Below the pieces are notes generated by a model. That model was not told the origin of the DNA. It saw only the letters and a list, made by a program, of their open reading frames with translations, and did no database searches. A program made the position numbers and the translations under genes. This document shows positions 32,600 through 41,355 of a stretch of 47,113 bases of DNA, piece after piece (position 1 is the first letter of the stretch; each line of letters begins with the position of its first letter). Source of the DNA: Planctomycetaceae bacterium. Lineage in GTDB: Bacteria > Planctomycetota > SZUA-567. Location: the NCBI GenBank assembly GCA_021205245.1, contig JAJPXZ010000147.1, positions 1 through 47,113 of the forward strand. The letters are read 5' to 3'.

Positions 32600-33055
32600 A
32601 TGCGCATATACCTCGCCGCCTCCCTGTTTACTCAAATCGAGCGCAAGTGGAACCGTATGTTGGCGGAGGCGCTGGACGTGGCCATGCCGGGGCTGGAGGT
32701 GGTGTTGCCGCAGGACTTCAAGCCGTCGGGCAAATACAACGACGATAAGCAATACGGCCAGTTGTTCAAGATGTGCGTCAACGGGGTGGACTCGGCCGAC
32801 GCGGTGGTGGCTATCCTCGACGGCGCGGAGGTCGATTCCGGTACGGCGTGGGAAGTGGGTTATGCCTATGCGAAAGATATCCCCGTCGTCGGGGTGCGGA
32901 CCGATTTCCGGCCCGGTGCGGAACACGGCGTCAACATCATGTTGTCCCGAAGCTGTAAATATATGGTCCGCGACTTCGCCTTTCAGGAAGACACGACCGT
33001 CCTGGCCAAGGACATAATCCGCCGCCTGAAAAAAGTCAAACCGCGCACAGCATAG
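32600..33055 (+). CDS. nucleoside 2-deoxyribosyltransferase-like protein
   Basis: A 151-residue protein of the nucleoside 2-deoxyribosyltransferase fold. IYLAASLF at the start, DSADAVVAILDGAEVDSGTAWEVGYAYA with the likely nucleophile Glu85, and IPVVGVRTDF match the family. These enzymes transfer or hydrolyse the deoxyribosyl group of nucleosides or nucleotides. GGAGGAG precedes the ATG at 32600; the longer frame from 32522 overlaps the methyltransferase gene. It lies in a run of housekeeping genes. A dNMP N-glycosidase-type activity is as likely as base exchange. Confidence 0.87.
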   Translation: MRIYLAASLFTQIERKWNRMLAEALDVAMPGLEVVLPQDFKPSGKYNDDKQYGQLFKMCVNGVDSADAVVAILDGAEVDSGTAWEVGYAYAKDIPVVGVRTDFRPGAEHGVNIMLSRSCKYMVRDFAFQEDTTVLAKDIIRRLKKVKPRTA

Positions 33056-33085
33056 TAGTGGACTCAATAGACCGAAAAGACCCCT

Positions 33086-34180
33086 ATGGAAACAAGTGAA
33101 ATACGCGGCGTCATAGACGATGTCAATCAGCGCGTCGCCACCCTGGAGAAATCCCTCGGCGCGGCCGACAAGGCTGTCCGCATGGCCGAGGTGGAAGAGC
33201 GCATGGCCAGCCCCGACTTCTGGAATAACCAGGAATCGGCGCGCAAGGACGTGGAGGAATTGAAATCCCTCCGGGCCATTGTCGAACCGCTCCGCGACGT
33301 GCAGGGTAAGGCGGCTGACTGTAGCGAATTGTTCGAGATGCTCGAGGCCGAGGGCGACACCGATGGTTTGCAGGAAGTTGGCGCGGACGCGCTCAAGCTG
33401 CAGGAAGACCTGAAGTCGCTGGAACTGATGGCCCTGCTGTCGCGACCGCACGACCGCGAACCGTGCTTCTTCAGTATCCACACAGGCGCGGGCGGCGCGG
33501 ACGCGTGCGAGTGGGCCGAGATGCTTCTCCGAATGTACCTCCGCTTCTTCGAACGGCGTGGCTGGAAGGTGGAGGAACTCGACTTCCAACCCGGCGACGA
33601 AGCCGGCATCAAGGGGGTGGAATTGCGGGTCACCGGTCCGTTCGCGAACGGGTATCTGCGGGGCGAGATGGGCGTGCACCGATTGGTGCGTATCAGTCCG
33701 TTTTCGGGCAAGCGCGAGACCTCGTTCGCGGCGGTGGATGTGGTGCCGGACTACCAGGAAGACATCAACATCGTCATCGATGAAAAAGATTTGAAAATAG
33801 ACACCTACCGTGCCGGCGGCAAGGGTGGCCAGCACGTCAACAAGACCGATTCGGCGGTGCGGATTACCCACCTGCCGACCGGGATTGTGGTGGCGGTGCA
33901 GAATGAGAGGTCGCAGCATTCGAACAAGGACATGGCGATGAAAATCCTCAAGTCGCGCCTGAAGCAGCGCGAAGAGGCGGCGCGGGCGGCGCAGGCGAGC
34001 GCCCACAACGCGTCGAAGAACGACAACGCCTGGGGAAGCCAGATCCGCAACTATGTCATGAACCCGTACCAGTTGGTGAAGGACGTCCGCACCAGTGTGG
34101 AAACGGGCGATATCAACAAGATTTTGGACGGCGATCTCGACGCGTTTATCGACGCATATCTGCGCTGGGCGGTACAATAG
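33086..34180 (+). CDS. prfB: peptide chain release factor 2
   Basis: A 364-residue class I release factor. SPF (204-206) is the tripeptide anticodon of RF2, so it reads UGA and UAA. The GGQ loop is [16 protein letters not shown] with Gln249 at the catalytic tip. The whole protein is in one frame from the ATG at 33086, with no in-frame UGA at the early site where many bacteria have the programmed +1 frameshift. It therefore lacks that autoregulation. It is followed after 29 bases by glyA. Confidence 0.96.
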   Translation: METSEIRGVIDDVNQRVATLEKSLGAADKAVRMAEVEERMASPDFWNNQESARKDVEELKSLRAIVEPLRDVQGKAADCSELFEMLEAEGDTDGLQEVGADALKLQEDLKSLELMALLSRPHDREPCFFSIHTGAGGADACEWAEMLLRMYLRFFERRGWKVEELDFQPGDEAGIKGVELRVTGPFANGYLRGEMGVHRLVRISPFSGKRETSFAAVDVVPDYQEDINIVIDEKDLKIDTYRAGGKGGQHVNKTDSAVRITHLPTGIVVAVQNERSQHSNKDMAMKILKSRLKQREEAARAAQASAHNASKNDNAWGSQIRNYVMNPYQLVKDVRTSVETGDINKILDGDLDAFIDAYLRWAVQ

Positions 34181-34209
34181 CGCGTAACCTTTTTATCTAT
34201 GGAGTCAGC

Positions 34210-35457
34210 ATGAACGAGCACGTCAAACAGACCGATCCCGAAGTGGCTGCGATTTTGGATGCCGAACTGGCCCGGCAGCGTGACGGGGTGGAGCTTATCG
34301 CTTCCGAGAACTTCCCGTCCATCGCCGTGTTGGAGGCGCAAGGCTCGTGTCTCACCAACAAGTATGCCGAAGGCTATCCCGGCCGTCGCTACTACGGCGG
34401 CTGCGTGGAGGTGGACAAGGCGGAGAATCTGGCTATCGAGCGGGCGAAAAAGCTGTTCGGCGCCGAGCACGCCAATGTGCAGCCCCACGCGGGCAGCCAG
34501 GCCAACATGGCGGCCTACCTGGCCCTTATCAACCCGGGCGATAAAATCCTCGGGATGGACTTGGCCCAGGGCGGTCACCTGACCCACGGCTATAAGATCA
34601 ATTTCTCCGGTCGGTTGTTCCAGGTCGCCTCATACGGCACCAAACCGGAAACGGAAATGATTGACTATGACGCGATGGCGAAGACGGCGCGCGAGTTCAA
34701 GCCGAACATGATTATCGCCGGTGCGTCGGCATATCCGCGCATCATCGACTTTGCCCGCATGGGTGAAATCGCCAAAGAGGTCGGTGCGTTCTTCCTGGTC
34801 GACATGGCGCACATCGCCGGTTTGGTCGCGGTCGGATTGCACCCGAACCCGTTCCCGCACGCCGACGTCGTGACGACGACGACCCACAAGACCCTGCGCG
34901 GCCCGCGTTCCGGTTTGATCCTGTCGAAGGCCGAGTTTGCGAAAAAGATCGATTCGTCGGTCTTCCCCGGCATGCAGGGTGGCCCGCTCATGCACGTGAT
35001 TGCCGCCAAGGCGGTGGCGTTCAAGGAAGCGCTCGAACCTGGTTTCAAGAGCTATCAGGAACAGGTGTTGAAGAACGCCAAGGCGATGGCGGAGGCGTTC
35101 AAAAAGAACGGATACCGCATCGTCTCCGGCGGCACCGACAACCACCTGATGTTGGTGGACGTGTTCTCCAAGGGCATCAACGGGCAGCAGGCCGAGGACG
35201 CCCTGGCGAAGGTGGACATTACTGTCAACAAGAACCAGATTCCGTTCGACACCCAGCCGCCGATGCGGCCGTCGGGGATTCGTGTCGGCACGCCGGCGAT
35301 GACGTCCCGGGGCATGGACGAGACGGCGATGGTGACGATTGCGGACATCATCTGCCAGGCGCTGGAAAAGCGCGAAGATGATAAGGCGCTGGCCGGGCTC
35401 CGCACGCAGATCCGCGACCTATGCAAGCAATATCCGCTGTATCCCGACCTGCACTAA
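34210..35457 (+). CDS. glyA: serine hydroxymethyltransferase
   Basis: A 415-residue PLP enzyme interconverting serine and glycine with tetrahydrofolate. The PLP lysine is Lys227 in [14 protein letters not shown]. Other hallmarks are [34 protein letters not shown] and [10 protein letters not shown]. Length is normal for the bacterial enzyme. GGAG lies before the ATG. The stop codon overlaps the start of the GIY-YIG gene (TAATG). serA, the entry enzyme of serine synthesis, is 570 bases downstream, so serine/one-carbon genes are clustered here. Confidence 0.97.
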   Translation: MNEHVKQTDPEVAAILDAELARQRDGVELIASENFPSIAVLEAQGSCLTNKYAEGYPGRRYYGGCVEVDKAENLAIERAKKLFGAEHANVQPHAGSQANMAAYLALINPGDKILGMDLAQGGHLTHGYKINFSGRLFQVASYGTKPETEMIDYDAMAKTAREFKPNMIIAGASAYPRIIDFARMGEIAKEVGAFFLVDMAHIAGLVAVGLHPNPFPHADVVTTTTHKTLRGPRSGLILSKAEFAKKIDSSVFPGMQGGPLMHVIAAKAVAFKEALEPGFKSYQEQVLKNAKAMAEAFKKNGYRIVSGGTDNHLMLVDVFSKGINGQQAEDALAKVDITVNKNQIPFDTQPPMRPSGIRVGTPAMTSRGMDETAMVTIADIICQALEKREDDKALAGLRTQIRDLCKQYPLYPDLH

Positions 35458-35750
35458 TGGACAAGCTGCCGGCCGTTTATATCATGGCTTCGGGCCGAAA
35501 TGAACGGTTGTATGTCGGTGTTACCTCGAATCTCCCCGTGCGGACGTGGCAGCACCGGGAAGGGGTTTGCGAGGGATGGTCCAAAGAGAACTGTACCATG
35601 TTACTGGTCTATTATGAATTCCACCGCACAATGGTCGAGGCTATCGCGCGGGAAAAACTTATCAAGCGATGGCGGCGTCAATGGAAACTGGCATTGATTG
35701 AGCGGGGTAACCCTGAGTGGCGGGACTTGTATCCCGATCTTTTTGGTTAG
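35457..35750 (+). CDS. GIY-YIG nuclease-domain protein (YhbQ/UPF0213-like)
   Basis: A 97-residue single-domain GIY-YIG protein. The motif reads VYIMAS...LYVGVTS; a conserved arginine (Arg29) and glutamate (Glu62, in MVEAIAREKLIKRW) complete the active site, and NPEWRDLYPDL ends the chain as usual in this group. Members are small and standalone, with a suspected role in DNA processing but no firm function. The ATG shares one base with the glyA stop, so translation is coupled. A longer start at 35421 lies within glyA and is unlikely. Confidence 0.88.
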   Translation: MDKLPAVYIMASGRNERLYVGVTSNLPVRTWQHREGVCEGWSKENCTMLLVYYEFHRTMVEAIAREKLIKRWRRQWKLALIERGNPEWRDLYPDLFG

Positions 35751-35778
35751 GAATTCCCGCTCTGCAGCGAATTGAGCG

Positions 35779-35960
35779 CCCGCCTTGCCCCGGCTTAACC
35801 GCCCGTTCTTTCCCACGGCGGAGGTCATGACGCCGGGGTGACGTATGGGGGTGGATGGTGCGCCGTCAGCTTTCGGCTATCTGCACCCCTTAACCGTCAG
35901 CCCGGCGGTGGAAACATTGAACCGGGCGAGGGTCGTGAGGTTAAGCCGGGCCAAGGCGGG
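35779..35960. ncRNA. 182-nt rod-like inverted-repeat element, possible structured RNA
   Basis: The ends pair over 21 of 22 positions: CCCGCCTTG with CAAGGCGGG and CCCGGCTTAACC with GGTTAAGCCGGG, with one C-C mismatch. Inside, further helices continue the rod: GCCCG/CGGGC (35801-35805 with 35923-35927), TTTCC/GGAAA (35809-35813 with 35910-35914), CGCCGGG/CCCGGCG (35831-35837 with 35901-35907) then TGACG/CGTCA, GGGGTG/CACCCC (35848-35853 with 35884-35889), GATGG/CTATC and a terminal CCG/CGG hairpin. Unpaired bulges are at 35817-35830 and 35928-35938. The size and rod shape recall 6S RNA; a serA leader or a mobile palindromic element are alternatives. Either strand could be the transcript. Confidence 0.5.
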
Positions 35961-36027
35961 GACGCGTCCACGCTATGGCATTCGGCGTTTGTGAATATAT
36001 GAAACGGATCGAACGGAAGGCATCACC

Positions 36028-37650
36028 ATGAACACCTACACCATCGTCGCTGCCGACAACATCAAGGGCGGCGGCATTGAGCTGCTGAAAAAGCACTTTG
36101 GCGAAGAAAACGTCATCCTGCGCGGTAAATTCGACGAAGACGAGCTGGTCGCAAATATTGCCTCCTACGACGCCCTCCTCATCCGCTCCGCCACCACCGT
36201 CACCCGGAAGGCCATCGAGGCCGCCGGCCAGCGCCTGAAGATCATCGGCCGCGCCGGCGTCGGCACCGACAACATCGACAAGCCAGCCGCTACCGAGCGG
36301 GGCATCATTGTCATGAACACCCCTTTCGGCAATACCATCTCGGCTGCCGAACAGACCCTGGCCCTTCTCTTCGCCACTGCCCGGAACACCGCCCGGGCCG
36401 ACCACCTGATGCAGCAGGGCAAATGGGAAAAGAAGTCGCTCGTCGGCACCGAGGTGTTCGACAAGACTCTTGGCGTCGTCGGTATGGGCAAGATTGGCCA
36501 GCACGTCGTCCGCGTCATGCAGGCCGCAGGCATGAACGTCGTCGCCTACGACCCGTTCTTCCCGCAGGAACGCGCCCACGAATTGAATGTCAAACTTTAC
36601 GCCGACGTCGAGGATGTCCTGAAGCAGGCTGACTTCATCACTTTCCACGTGCCGCTGACCGATCAGACCCGTAACCTCCTCAATGCCGAACGCATCGCCA
36701 TGATGAAGAAGGGCGCGCGCATTGTCAATTGCGCCCGGGGCGGCATCATCGACGAACAGGCACTGGCCGACGCGGTCAAGGCTGGTCATATCGCGGCCGC
36801 GGGGATTGACGTGTTCTCGAAGGAACCGATGACAGACGGCCCGCTGGTTGGGGTCAAGGACATCACCATCACGCCGCACCTCGGTGCATCTACCGAAGAA
36901 GCGGAAGAGCGCTGCGGCATTCAGATGGCCGAGCAGGTGATAGCCTATTTCTCCGAAGGCAAAATCCAGAACGCCGTCAACGTCACTTTTTCGCCCGACG
37001 AATCCCTGCGCGCCTACGCCGAACTGGCTGCCTCCATGGGCCGCATCGCCTCGTACCTCGTCAACGCGCCGGTCACCGACGTCGAGGTTCGGGTTGGCGG
37101 CAAGTTTTTCGCCGACAAGGACTGCGGTGTGCTCCGCTACTCGACTGTCAAAGGCATACTTGAACGCTACGGCCTTGAAGGCGTCAACGATATCAATGCC
37201 ATGTATCTGGCTCAGCAGCGCGGCATCAAGGCAGACCTCATTATCTCGGACGGCCATAACGAGACCCCCCGCGTCGACCATGTCGATATCTACGTCCGGG
37301 GCAAGCAGGACGGGCTGAACAAGGAGACGCACCTCGCCGGCACAGTTTATCAGGACGGCCGCAAGCGCCTTATCCAGATTGACGACGCCGACATCGAGGT
37401 CCGCCTCGACAACCACATGATTTTCCTTCGCTACCCGGACCAACCCGGCGTCATCGGCCGCGTCGGCACCATCCTGGGCGATATGGGCATCAATATCGAA
37501 AACATGCAGGTAGGCCTCCTCCACAAGCTGAAGAAAGCTTCCATGGTCATCGGTACCAGCGAGGCCGTGCCGCCCGAAGTTATCGAACGAATTCGTGGTG
37601 ACGAGATGCTGAAGGTGGAACGGATTTATTCGGTTGATTTAGTGGATTGA
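36028..37650 (+). CDS. serA: D-3-phosphoglycerate dehydrogenase, long form with ACT domain
   Basis: A 540-residue enzyme for the first step of serine synthesis. The substrate domain starts at the N-terminus; the NAD fold has GVVGMGKIGQH near residue 150. Catalytic residues lie in NCARGGIIDE (Arg), DVFSKEP (Glu) and PHLGAST (His). Residues about 315-455 form the allosteric substrate-binding domain, and an ACT domain (HMIFLRYPDQPGVIGRVGTI) ends the chain, so serine feedback is likely. GGAAGG precedes the ATG. The 277-base upstream spacer contains the rod-like element; a terminator follows. Confidence 0.96.
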   Translation: MNTYTIVAADNIKGGGIELLKKHFGEENVILRGKFDEDELVANIASYDALLIRSATTVTRKAIEAAGQRLKIIGRAGVGTDNIDKPAATERGIIVMNTPFGNTISAAEQTLALLFATARNTARADHLMQQGKWEKKSLVGTEVFDKTLGVVGMGKIGQHVVRVMQAAGMNVVAYDPFFPQERAHELNVKLYADVEDVLKQADFITFHVPLTDQTRNLLNAERIAMMKKGARIVNCARGGIIDEQALADAVKAGHIAAAGIDVFSKEPMTDGPLVGVKDITITPHLGASTEEAEERCGIQMAEQVIAYFSEGKIQNAVNVTFSPDESLRAYAELAASMGRIASYLVNAPVTDVEVRVGGKFFADKDCGVLRYSTVKGILERYGLEGVNDINAMYLAQQRGIKADLIISDGHNETPRVDHVDIYVRGKQDGLNKETHLAGTVYQDGRKRLIQIDDADIEVRLDNHMIFLRYPDQPGVIGRVGTILGDMGINIENMQVGLLHKLKKASMVIGTSEAVPPEVIERIRGDEMLKVERIYSVDLVD

Positions 37651-37726
37651 CGGGTTTTAAGAAATTCACGAAAATTCTAAAAACGCTGGACCCAGAAAAA
37701 GTTTCCGGAAATTGACTGAAGTTTTT

Positions 37727-37779
37727 GCCGCTTCCTGCCGAGTGGGGTTCTTCCATGCCGGCTGGAAGCGGCGATTTTT
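37727..37779 (+). terminator. terminator after serA
   Basis: GCCGCTTCC pairs with GGAAGCGGC, extended by GCCG/CGGC after one mismatch. An 18-base loop closes it, and five T follow. Confidence 0.85.
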
Positions 37780-37859
37780 GTTGGTAATACAGTATTTATG
37801 GTAACTGGTGGTTTGTGGTATAAACTTTGCTGGAAATCATGGTCAAGGAGGACATGACC

Positions 37860-38546
37860 ATGACTGACAACCCCATTTTTTCTGCTATCATCGGCAGCGG
37901 CGACAGTAGTGCCATCTTTCCCCGTCACACCAAGTACACCGGCCTGAGTAATCTTTTCGAACAATTCCTTGTCGAAGCCGCCGCTGTCAGGGCGGAACCG
38001 GCCAGTAAGGCTCTCGACGCATTCAAGAAAGAGTTCCACGACTGGATTGACACCGTGCCGGTCCATTCCAGTCAGGCCAATGCCCTAATGTCCATTACCA
38101 TCGACGACAAGGCATTTGAAAAGATGATGGTCGACTCGGACTTCAAGCAGGAGGTCCAGGATCTCATCGTTCGCCAACTGGGCACCGAGTTTACAATCCC
38201 GCCCGCATTCACCACCATGCGCATTGACGAAAACGGCGTCTACTCCGGCACCGCCGGCGGCAGCGCCCATCTTGATTGGTTCGCGAACGAATCGAGGAAC
38301 GCGTTTTGGACCCGGGGTCAATATGACGATAAGGATACGTCGGGCGATAAGGCTGACGCCAAACGGGACAAGCGAAAAAAGATGGAAGAGTTATTGGGGA
38401 AGCTGGCCGTGGAGCGCCGCCTCCGCCGTTTGGACGCGGCCGAGAGTTACTTCTACCGTTTTACCGCCCAGGATGAGGGTGGCATGCCCTACCGCAAAGC
38501 GTCGCCATATGTCTCGCCGCCCCTGGACCTGTCCTGCCTCATGTAG
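37860..38546 (+). CDS. hypothetical protein, no recognised family
   Basis: A 228-residue soluble protein. AAGGAG lies nine bases before the ATG at 37860; an ATG at 37854 is too close to it. There is no signal peptide or membrane segment. The first 150 residues are mixed helix and strand; the part around 125-145 (TTMRIDENGVYSGTAGGSAH) looks like a beta hairpin. A charged stretch follows (DKADAKRDKRKKMEELLGKL), and a Tyr/Phe-rich end closes the chain. A weak TATAAA box is 35 bases upstream and a shared terminator follows, so it is a single-gene unit. I do not recognise a function. Confidence 0.75.
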   Translation: MTDNPIFSAIIGSGDSSAIFPRHTKYTGLSNLFEQFLVEAAAVRAEPASKALDAFKKEFHDWIDTVPVHSSQANALMSITIDDKAFEKMMVDSDFKQEVQDLIVRQLGTEFTIPPAFTTMRIDENGVYSGTAGGSAHLDWFANESRNAFWTRGQYDDKDTSGDKADAKRDKRKKMEELLGKLAVERRLRRLDAAESYFYRFTAQDEGGMPYRKASPYVSPPLDLSCLM

Positions 38547-38575
38547 GCGGAGAATTCAGACCATTATCATTCAAT

Positions 38576-38606
38576 TAAAAAGGTCCAGCCGCGCCGGCTG
38601 GACCTT
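38576..38606. terminator. bidirectional terminator between convergent genes
   Basis: AAGGTCCAGCC and GGCTGGACCTT form a perfect 11-bp stem with a five-base loop. The minus-strand side ends in TTTTTAAT (strong, for fabG); the plus-strand side ends in CTCT (weaker, for the hypothetical gene). Confidence 0.9.
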
Positions 38607-38671
38607 CTCTATGGTTCCGTCTCGGGAGATGGTCGAGAACGGGTATAGAACTTCCGTGTTTGGTGCCTGAC

Positions 38672-39409
38672 CTACATGACCATGCCGCCGCAGACGTTAA
38701 TGGTCTGGCCGGTGATGTAGCGGGCGGCGCTGGAGGCGAGGAAGGCGACCGCGTCGGCCACGTCTTCCGGTGTGCCGAGTTCGCCCAGCGGAATCAGTAC
38801 CTGCATGCGTTCGCGCTGTTCGTCTGTCAACTTGTCGGTCATGGCGGTGCGGATATAGCCGGGCGCAACCGCGTTGACGCGGACGCCACGGGGGGCGAAT
38901 TCCTTGGCCGAGGTCTTGGTCAGGCCGATGACGCCGGCTTTCGACGCGGAGTAGTTGGCCTGGCCGGCATTGCCCATCACGCCGACAACCGAGGCGATGT
39001 TGACGATAGCGCCTTTGCGGGCCTTGAGCATGACCTTGCCGACCGACTTCGTGCACTGCCAGACGCCCTTCAGGTTGATGGACAGGACCGCGTCCCAGTC
39101 CTCTTCCTTCATGCGGATGATCAGGCCGTCACGGGTGATGCCGGCGTTGTTGATCAGAATGTCGATGGATTCGAACTCGTCCTGCGCCTTCTGGACAGCC
39201 GCGTCGACCGATTCACCTTTGGTGACGTCGACGGCATAACCGGCCGCCTTGATGCCGTGCTCCTTGGCCAGCTTGTCGGCGGTGGCTTTGGCACCGTCTT
39301 CAAGCACGTCCCAGATGATGATATTTGCGCCCATTTTAGCCAGGACAGTGGCGATGGCCTCGCCTATACCACGCGCACCACCGGTGATAATCGCGTTCTT
39401 GCCGCGCAT
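38672..39409 (-). CDS. fabG: 3-oxoacyl-ACP reductase (FabG)
   Basis: A 245-residue short-chain dehydrogenase that reduces 3-oxoacyl-ACP with NADPH. The cofactor loop is GGARGIGEA (10-18), NNAG is at 87-90, and the catalytic set is Ser140, Tyr153 and Lys157 (YSASKAG). The end NVCGGMVM is typical of FabG. GGAGGAGG precedes the ATG at 39409; the frame runs 28 codons further into the palindromic spacer but is not coding there. It follows fabD on the same strand. No acpP gene is found between them or after. Confidence 0.95.
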   Translation of the reverse strand: MRGKNAIITGGARGIGEAIATVLAKMGANIIIWDVLEDGAKATADKLAKEHGIKAAGYAVDVTKGESVDAAVQKAQDEFESIDILINNAGITRDGLIIRMKEEDWDAVLSINLKGVWQCTKSVGKVMLKARKGAIVNIASVVGVMGNAGQANYSASKAGVIGLTKTSAKEFAPRGVRVNAVAPGYIRTAMTDKLTDEQRERMQVLIPLGELGTPEDVADAVAFLASSAARYITGQTINVCGGMVM

Positions 39410-39475
39410 CGATTCCTCCTCCGTTTGTGAATGAGTATGTCGCTCTATGTAGGATAACAGGGGCGGATGCCTGGG

Positions 39476-39573
39476 CGGCCGCCGTCGTATCACGCCTGTT
39501 CACCCCCCGCACCACCTCCCCTTCCGGTCGGAAGGGGAGTGGGGGAGATGGAGGAGTAATGCGACGGCGGCCG
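39476..39573. repeat. nested palindromic element between fabD and fabG
   Basis: Outer arms CGGCCGCCGTCG and CGACGGCGGCCG (plus three more weak pairs) enclose an inner palindrome CTCCCCTTCCG-GT-CGGAAGGGGAG (39516-39539). The total is 98 bases with no T run on either side, so it is not an ordinary terminator. It could be a dispersed palindromic repeat or an RNA processing or stability element in the fabD-fabG message. Confidence 0.6.
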
Positions 39574-39616
39574 TCTGCGTCCACCTGATTGAGTGTTCGT
39601 CTTGTTCGTTACAGCG

Positions 39617-40549
39617 TTAGTCCGGCAGCGCTTCGATATCGGCCAGGGTGTTGACCGTCACCACCGTGGCCTCGGGCGCGATGCGTTTCATCAGCCCGGC
39701 ACAGACCTTGCCCGGACCGACTTCGTAGAACATGGTGTCGCCCTGACCGACGATAAGGCGGCACGCCTGTTCCCACCGTACCGGCTCGACCACCTGCCGG
39801 GACAAGGCTTCGCGGATGCCTTCGGGATCGGTCATGACAGCGGCGTCGGCGTTGTTGACAAACTTGGCCATCGGCTTGCGCATCGATACTTCGGCCAACG
39901 CCGCCTCCAGGCCCTTGCGCGCCCGTTCCATAAAGGGCGAATGGAACGCGCCGGAGACATTAAGCGGCAGGACCCGGCGGGCACCTGCGGCTTTCAATTC
40001 TTCCGATGCTTTTTCAAGCGCGGCGCGGGCGCCGGAAATCGCCACCTGGCCTGGGCAGTTGTAATTGGCCGGAACGACCAGACCGATGCCGGAGGCGGTA
40101 ACCTTGGCGCAGATTTCTTCAATGGCGGCGGACTCGAGACCGAGGACCGAGACCATGCCGGTGTCCTGGCCGCGCCCGGCCTCTTCCATCAGTTCGCCGC
40201 GCTTGCGGACCAGCCGGACCGCGTCGGCGAAATCGATGCTTTCCAGCGCTGTCAGGGCGGTGTACTCGCCCAGCGACAAGCCGGCGGCGCCCAATACCTT
40301 GAATTGCTTGCGTTCGCGCAGGGTGTCGAGGATGGCGAGGCTGGCAACCAGGAGGGCTGGCTGGCAATTCTCGGTTCTGGCCAGCGTCTCGGGGTCGGAG
40401 TTGAAGGTAAGGTCGGCGAGGTCGAAGCCGAGAATTTCTGTTGCTTCCTCAAACAACGCGACGGCGTGGCCGCCTGCTTCGTAGCAGTCTTTGGCCATTC
40501 CCACGATTTGAGCACCCTGTCCAGGGAAGAGCAAGAAACCTTTTAGCAT
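39617..40549 (-). CDS. fabD: malonyl-CoA:ACP transacylase (FabD)
   Basis: A 310-residue acyltransferase that loads malonyl groups onto acyl carrier protein. FPGQGAQ is at 8-14, the nucleophile Ser92 lies in GLSLGEYTAL (histidine replaced by leucine in the usual GHSLGE, a variant seen in several deep-branching phyla), and His203 is in GAFHSPFM. The end is GPGKVCAGLMKRI. Length is normal. It is upstream of fabG on the same strand with about 200 bases between them. fabH is elsewhere in the window. Confidence 0.94.
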   Translation of the reverse strand: MLKGFLLFPGQGAQIVGMAKDCYEAGGHAVALFEEATEILGFDLADLTFNSDPETLARTENCQPALLVASLAILDTLRERKQFKVLGAAGLSLGEYTALTALESIDFADAVRLVRKRGELMEEAGRGQDTGMVSVLGLESAAIEEICAKVTASGIGLVVPANYNCPGQVAISGARAALEKASEELKAAGARRVLPLNVSGAFHSPFMERARKGLEAALAEVSMRKPMAKFVNNADAAVMTDPEGIREALSRQVVEPVRWEQACRLIVGQGDTMFYEVGPGKVCAGLMKRIAPEATVVTVNTLADIEALPD

Positions 40550-40986
40550 GATATTATTTCCATGTGCCGGTAAGCGACGGAAACCTCATGTTATCCCAAA
40601 CCCGTACTGTAAGCTCAAACAGGGCGAGATCCATATTCTTCAGCCGGCGAGGCACTTTGGCGGACCCGTCCCCCCAACCTCATGTATCTCCGCGATTTAT
40701 CGACTATAGCGTTATAAAAAATGGGTGAGCTTGGTCGGGGCGCTGTGGTTTATACCGGGATAAGCCGCAACGCGCCACTATGGCTCAGTCATCTCTAAAA
40801 AACGCTCTCTCGCGGCAACGCGATACAATTGGCGTCAATTTTATCCGTAAAGTGTGCAAATGAAAGGTAAAAATCTTTTACCCATGGTTTTTTTAGCGGT
40901 TGAGGAGAAGGCCGGGGGCGGCTCGAGGATAGTAAATGGTGGTAACAACGGAGGGTAGAGCTTTTTTTGTCACCCGCGTGCGGGCC
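40550..40986. other. intergenic stretch without recognisable gene
   Basis: Spacer between the lipoprotein terminator and fabD. I found no reading frame with a ribosome binding site, no tRNA and no clear repeat. The fabD promoter must lie in the left part, but no good boxes stand out. Confidence 0.5.
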
Positions 40987-41019
40987 AAAAAAAGCACGGA
41001 ACCGTGGAAGGTTCCGTGC
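40987..41019 (-). terminator. strong terminator of the small lipoprotein gene
   Basis: GCACGGAACC and GGTTCCGTGC form a perfect 10-bp stem with a six-base loop. On the minus strand seven T follow directly. It lies about 30 bases after the stop codon. Confidence 0.94.
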
Positions 41020-41047
41020 CCAATACGTGCGATGCAATAGCCGTTAC

Positions 41048-41221
41048 TTACAGGCCTCTGCAGGGATCGCAGTTCACGACGGCGGCGGGGGCCGGGGCGG
41101 GAGCCACGACGGTGGTGCCGCAGGGGTCGCAAACGGGTTCACCACAGGTGCCGGTCGCGCAGGAACAGCCCGCGGCGACGAAAAGGCTGGCGGCCAGGGC
41201 CATAGCCAAGAAAATACGCAT
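41048..41221 (-). CDS. 57-residue Cys-rich lipoprotein
   Basis: A small gene with AAGGAG seven bases before the ATG. The signal peptide (MRIFLAMALAASLFVAAG) ends in a lipobox (VAAG-Cys19), so the mature product is a 39-residue lipid-anchored peptide. It contains seven cysteines: 19, 21, 26, 31, 34, 51, 54. Two CDPC motifs (31-34 and 51-54) flank a Pro/Ala-rich spacer, as if two metal or disulfide sites were linked. The promoter is near-perfect, the leader carries two hairpins and the terminator is strong, which is the pattern of a very abundant envelope lipoprotein such as Lpp, although the sequence is unrelated to Lpp. Location should be outer membrane or periplasmic face. Function is unknown. 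Confidence 0.82.
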   Translation of the reverse strand: MRIFLAMALAASLFVAAGCSCATGTCGEPVCDPCGTTVVAPAPAPAAVVNCDPCRGL

Positions 41222-41349
41222 CTCCATCTCCTTTTTCTCTCATACAACGTGATAATAGCCCCACATGGGGCAGGTAAAACCTTCTGGAACTCCTCAAGCC
41301 TGAAAATATTCAGGCATTCCTCATTTTTACCAAAAGCTTTTCGGGCAAA
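41222..41349 (-). promoter_or_regulatory. hairpin-bearing leader of the lipoprotein mRNA
   Basis: The untranslated leader of about 128 nt contains GCCTGAA/TTCAGGC (41298-41315) and GCCCC/GGGGC (41258-41271), each with a four-base loop. The hairpins may stabilise the message or control translation. Neither ends in a T run. Confidence 0.5.
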
Positions 41350-41355
41350 GCGGCA

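Noticed and set aside
32510-34177. A 555-codon open frame on the minus strand opposite prfB and its neighbours
   Set aside because: It is a mirror of GC-rich coding DNA. The plus strand encodes clear RF2 and deoxyribosyltransferase-like proteins over the same bases, and the minus product has no recognisable domain.
35941-37524. A 527-codon open frame on the minus strand opposite serA
   Set aside because: serA is unambiguous on the plus strand; the antisense frame arises from codon bias and has no ribosome binding site or domain.
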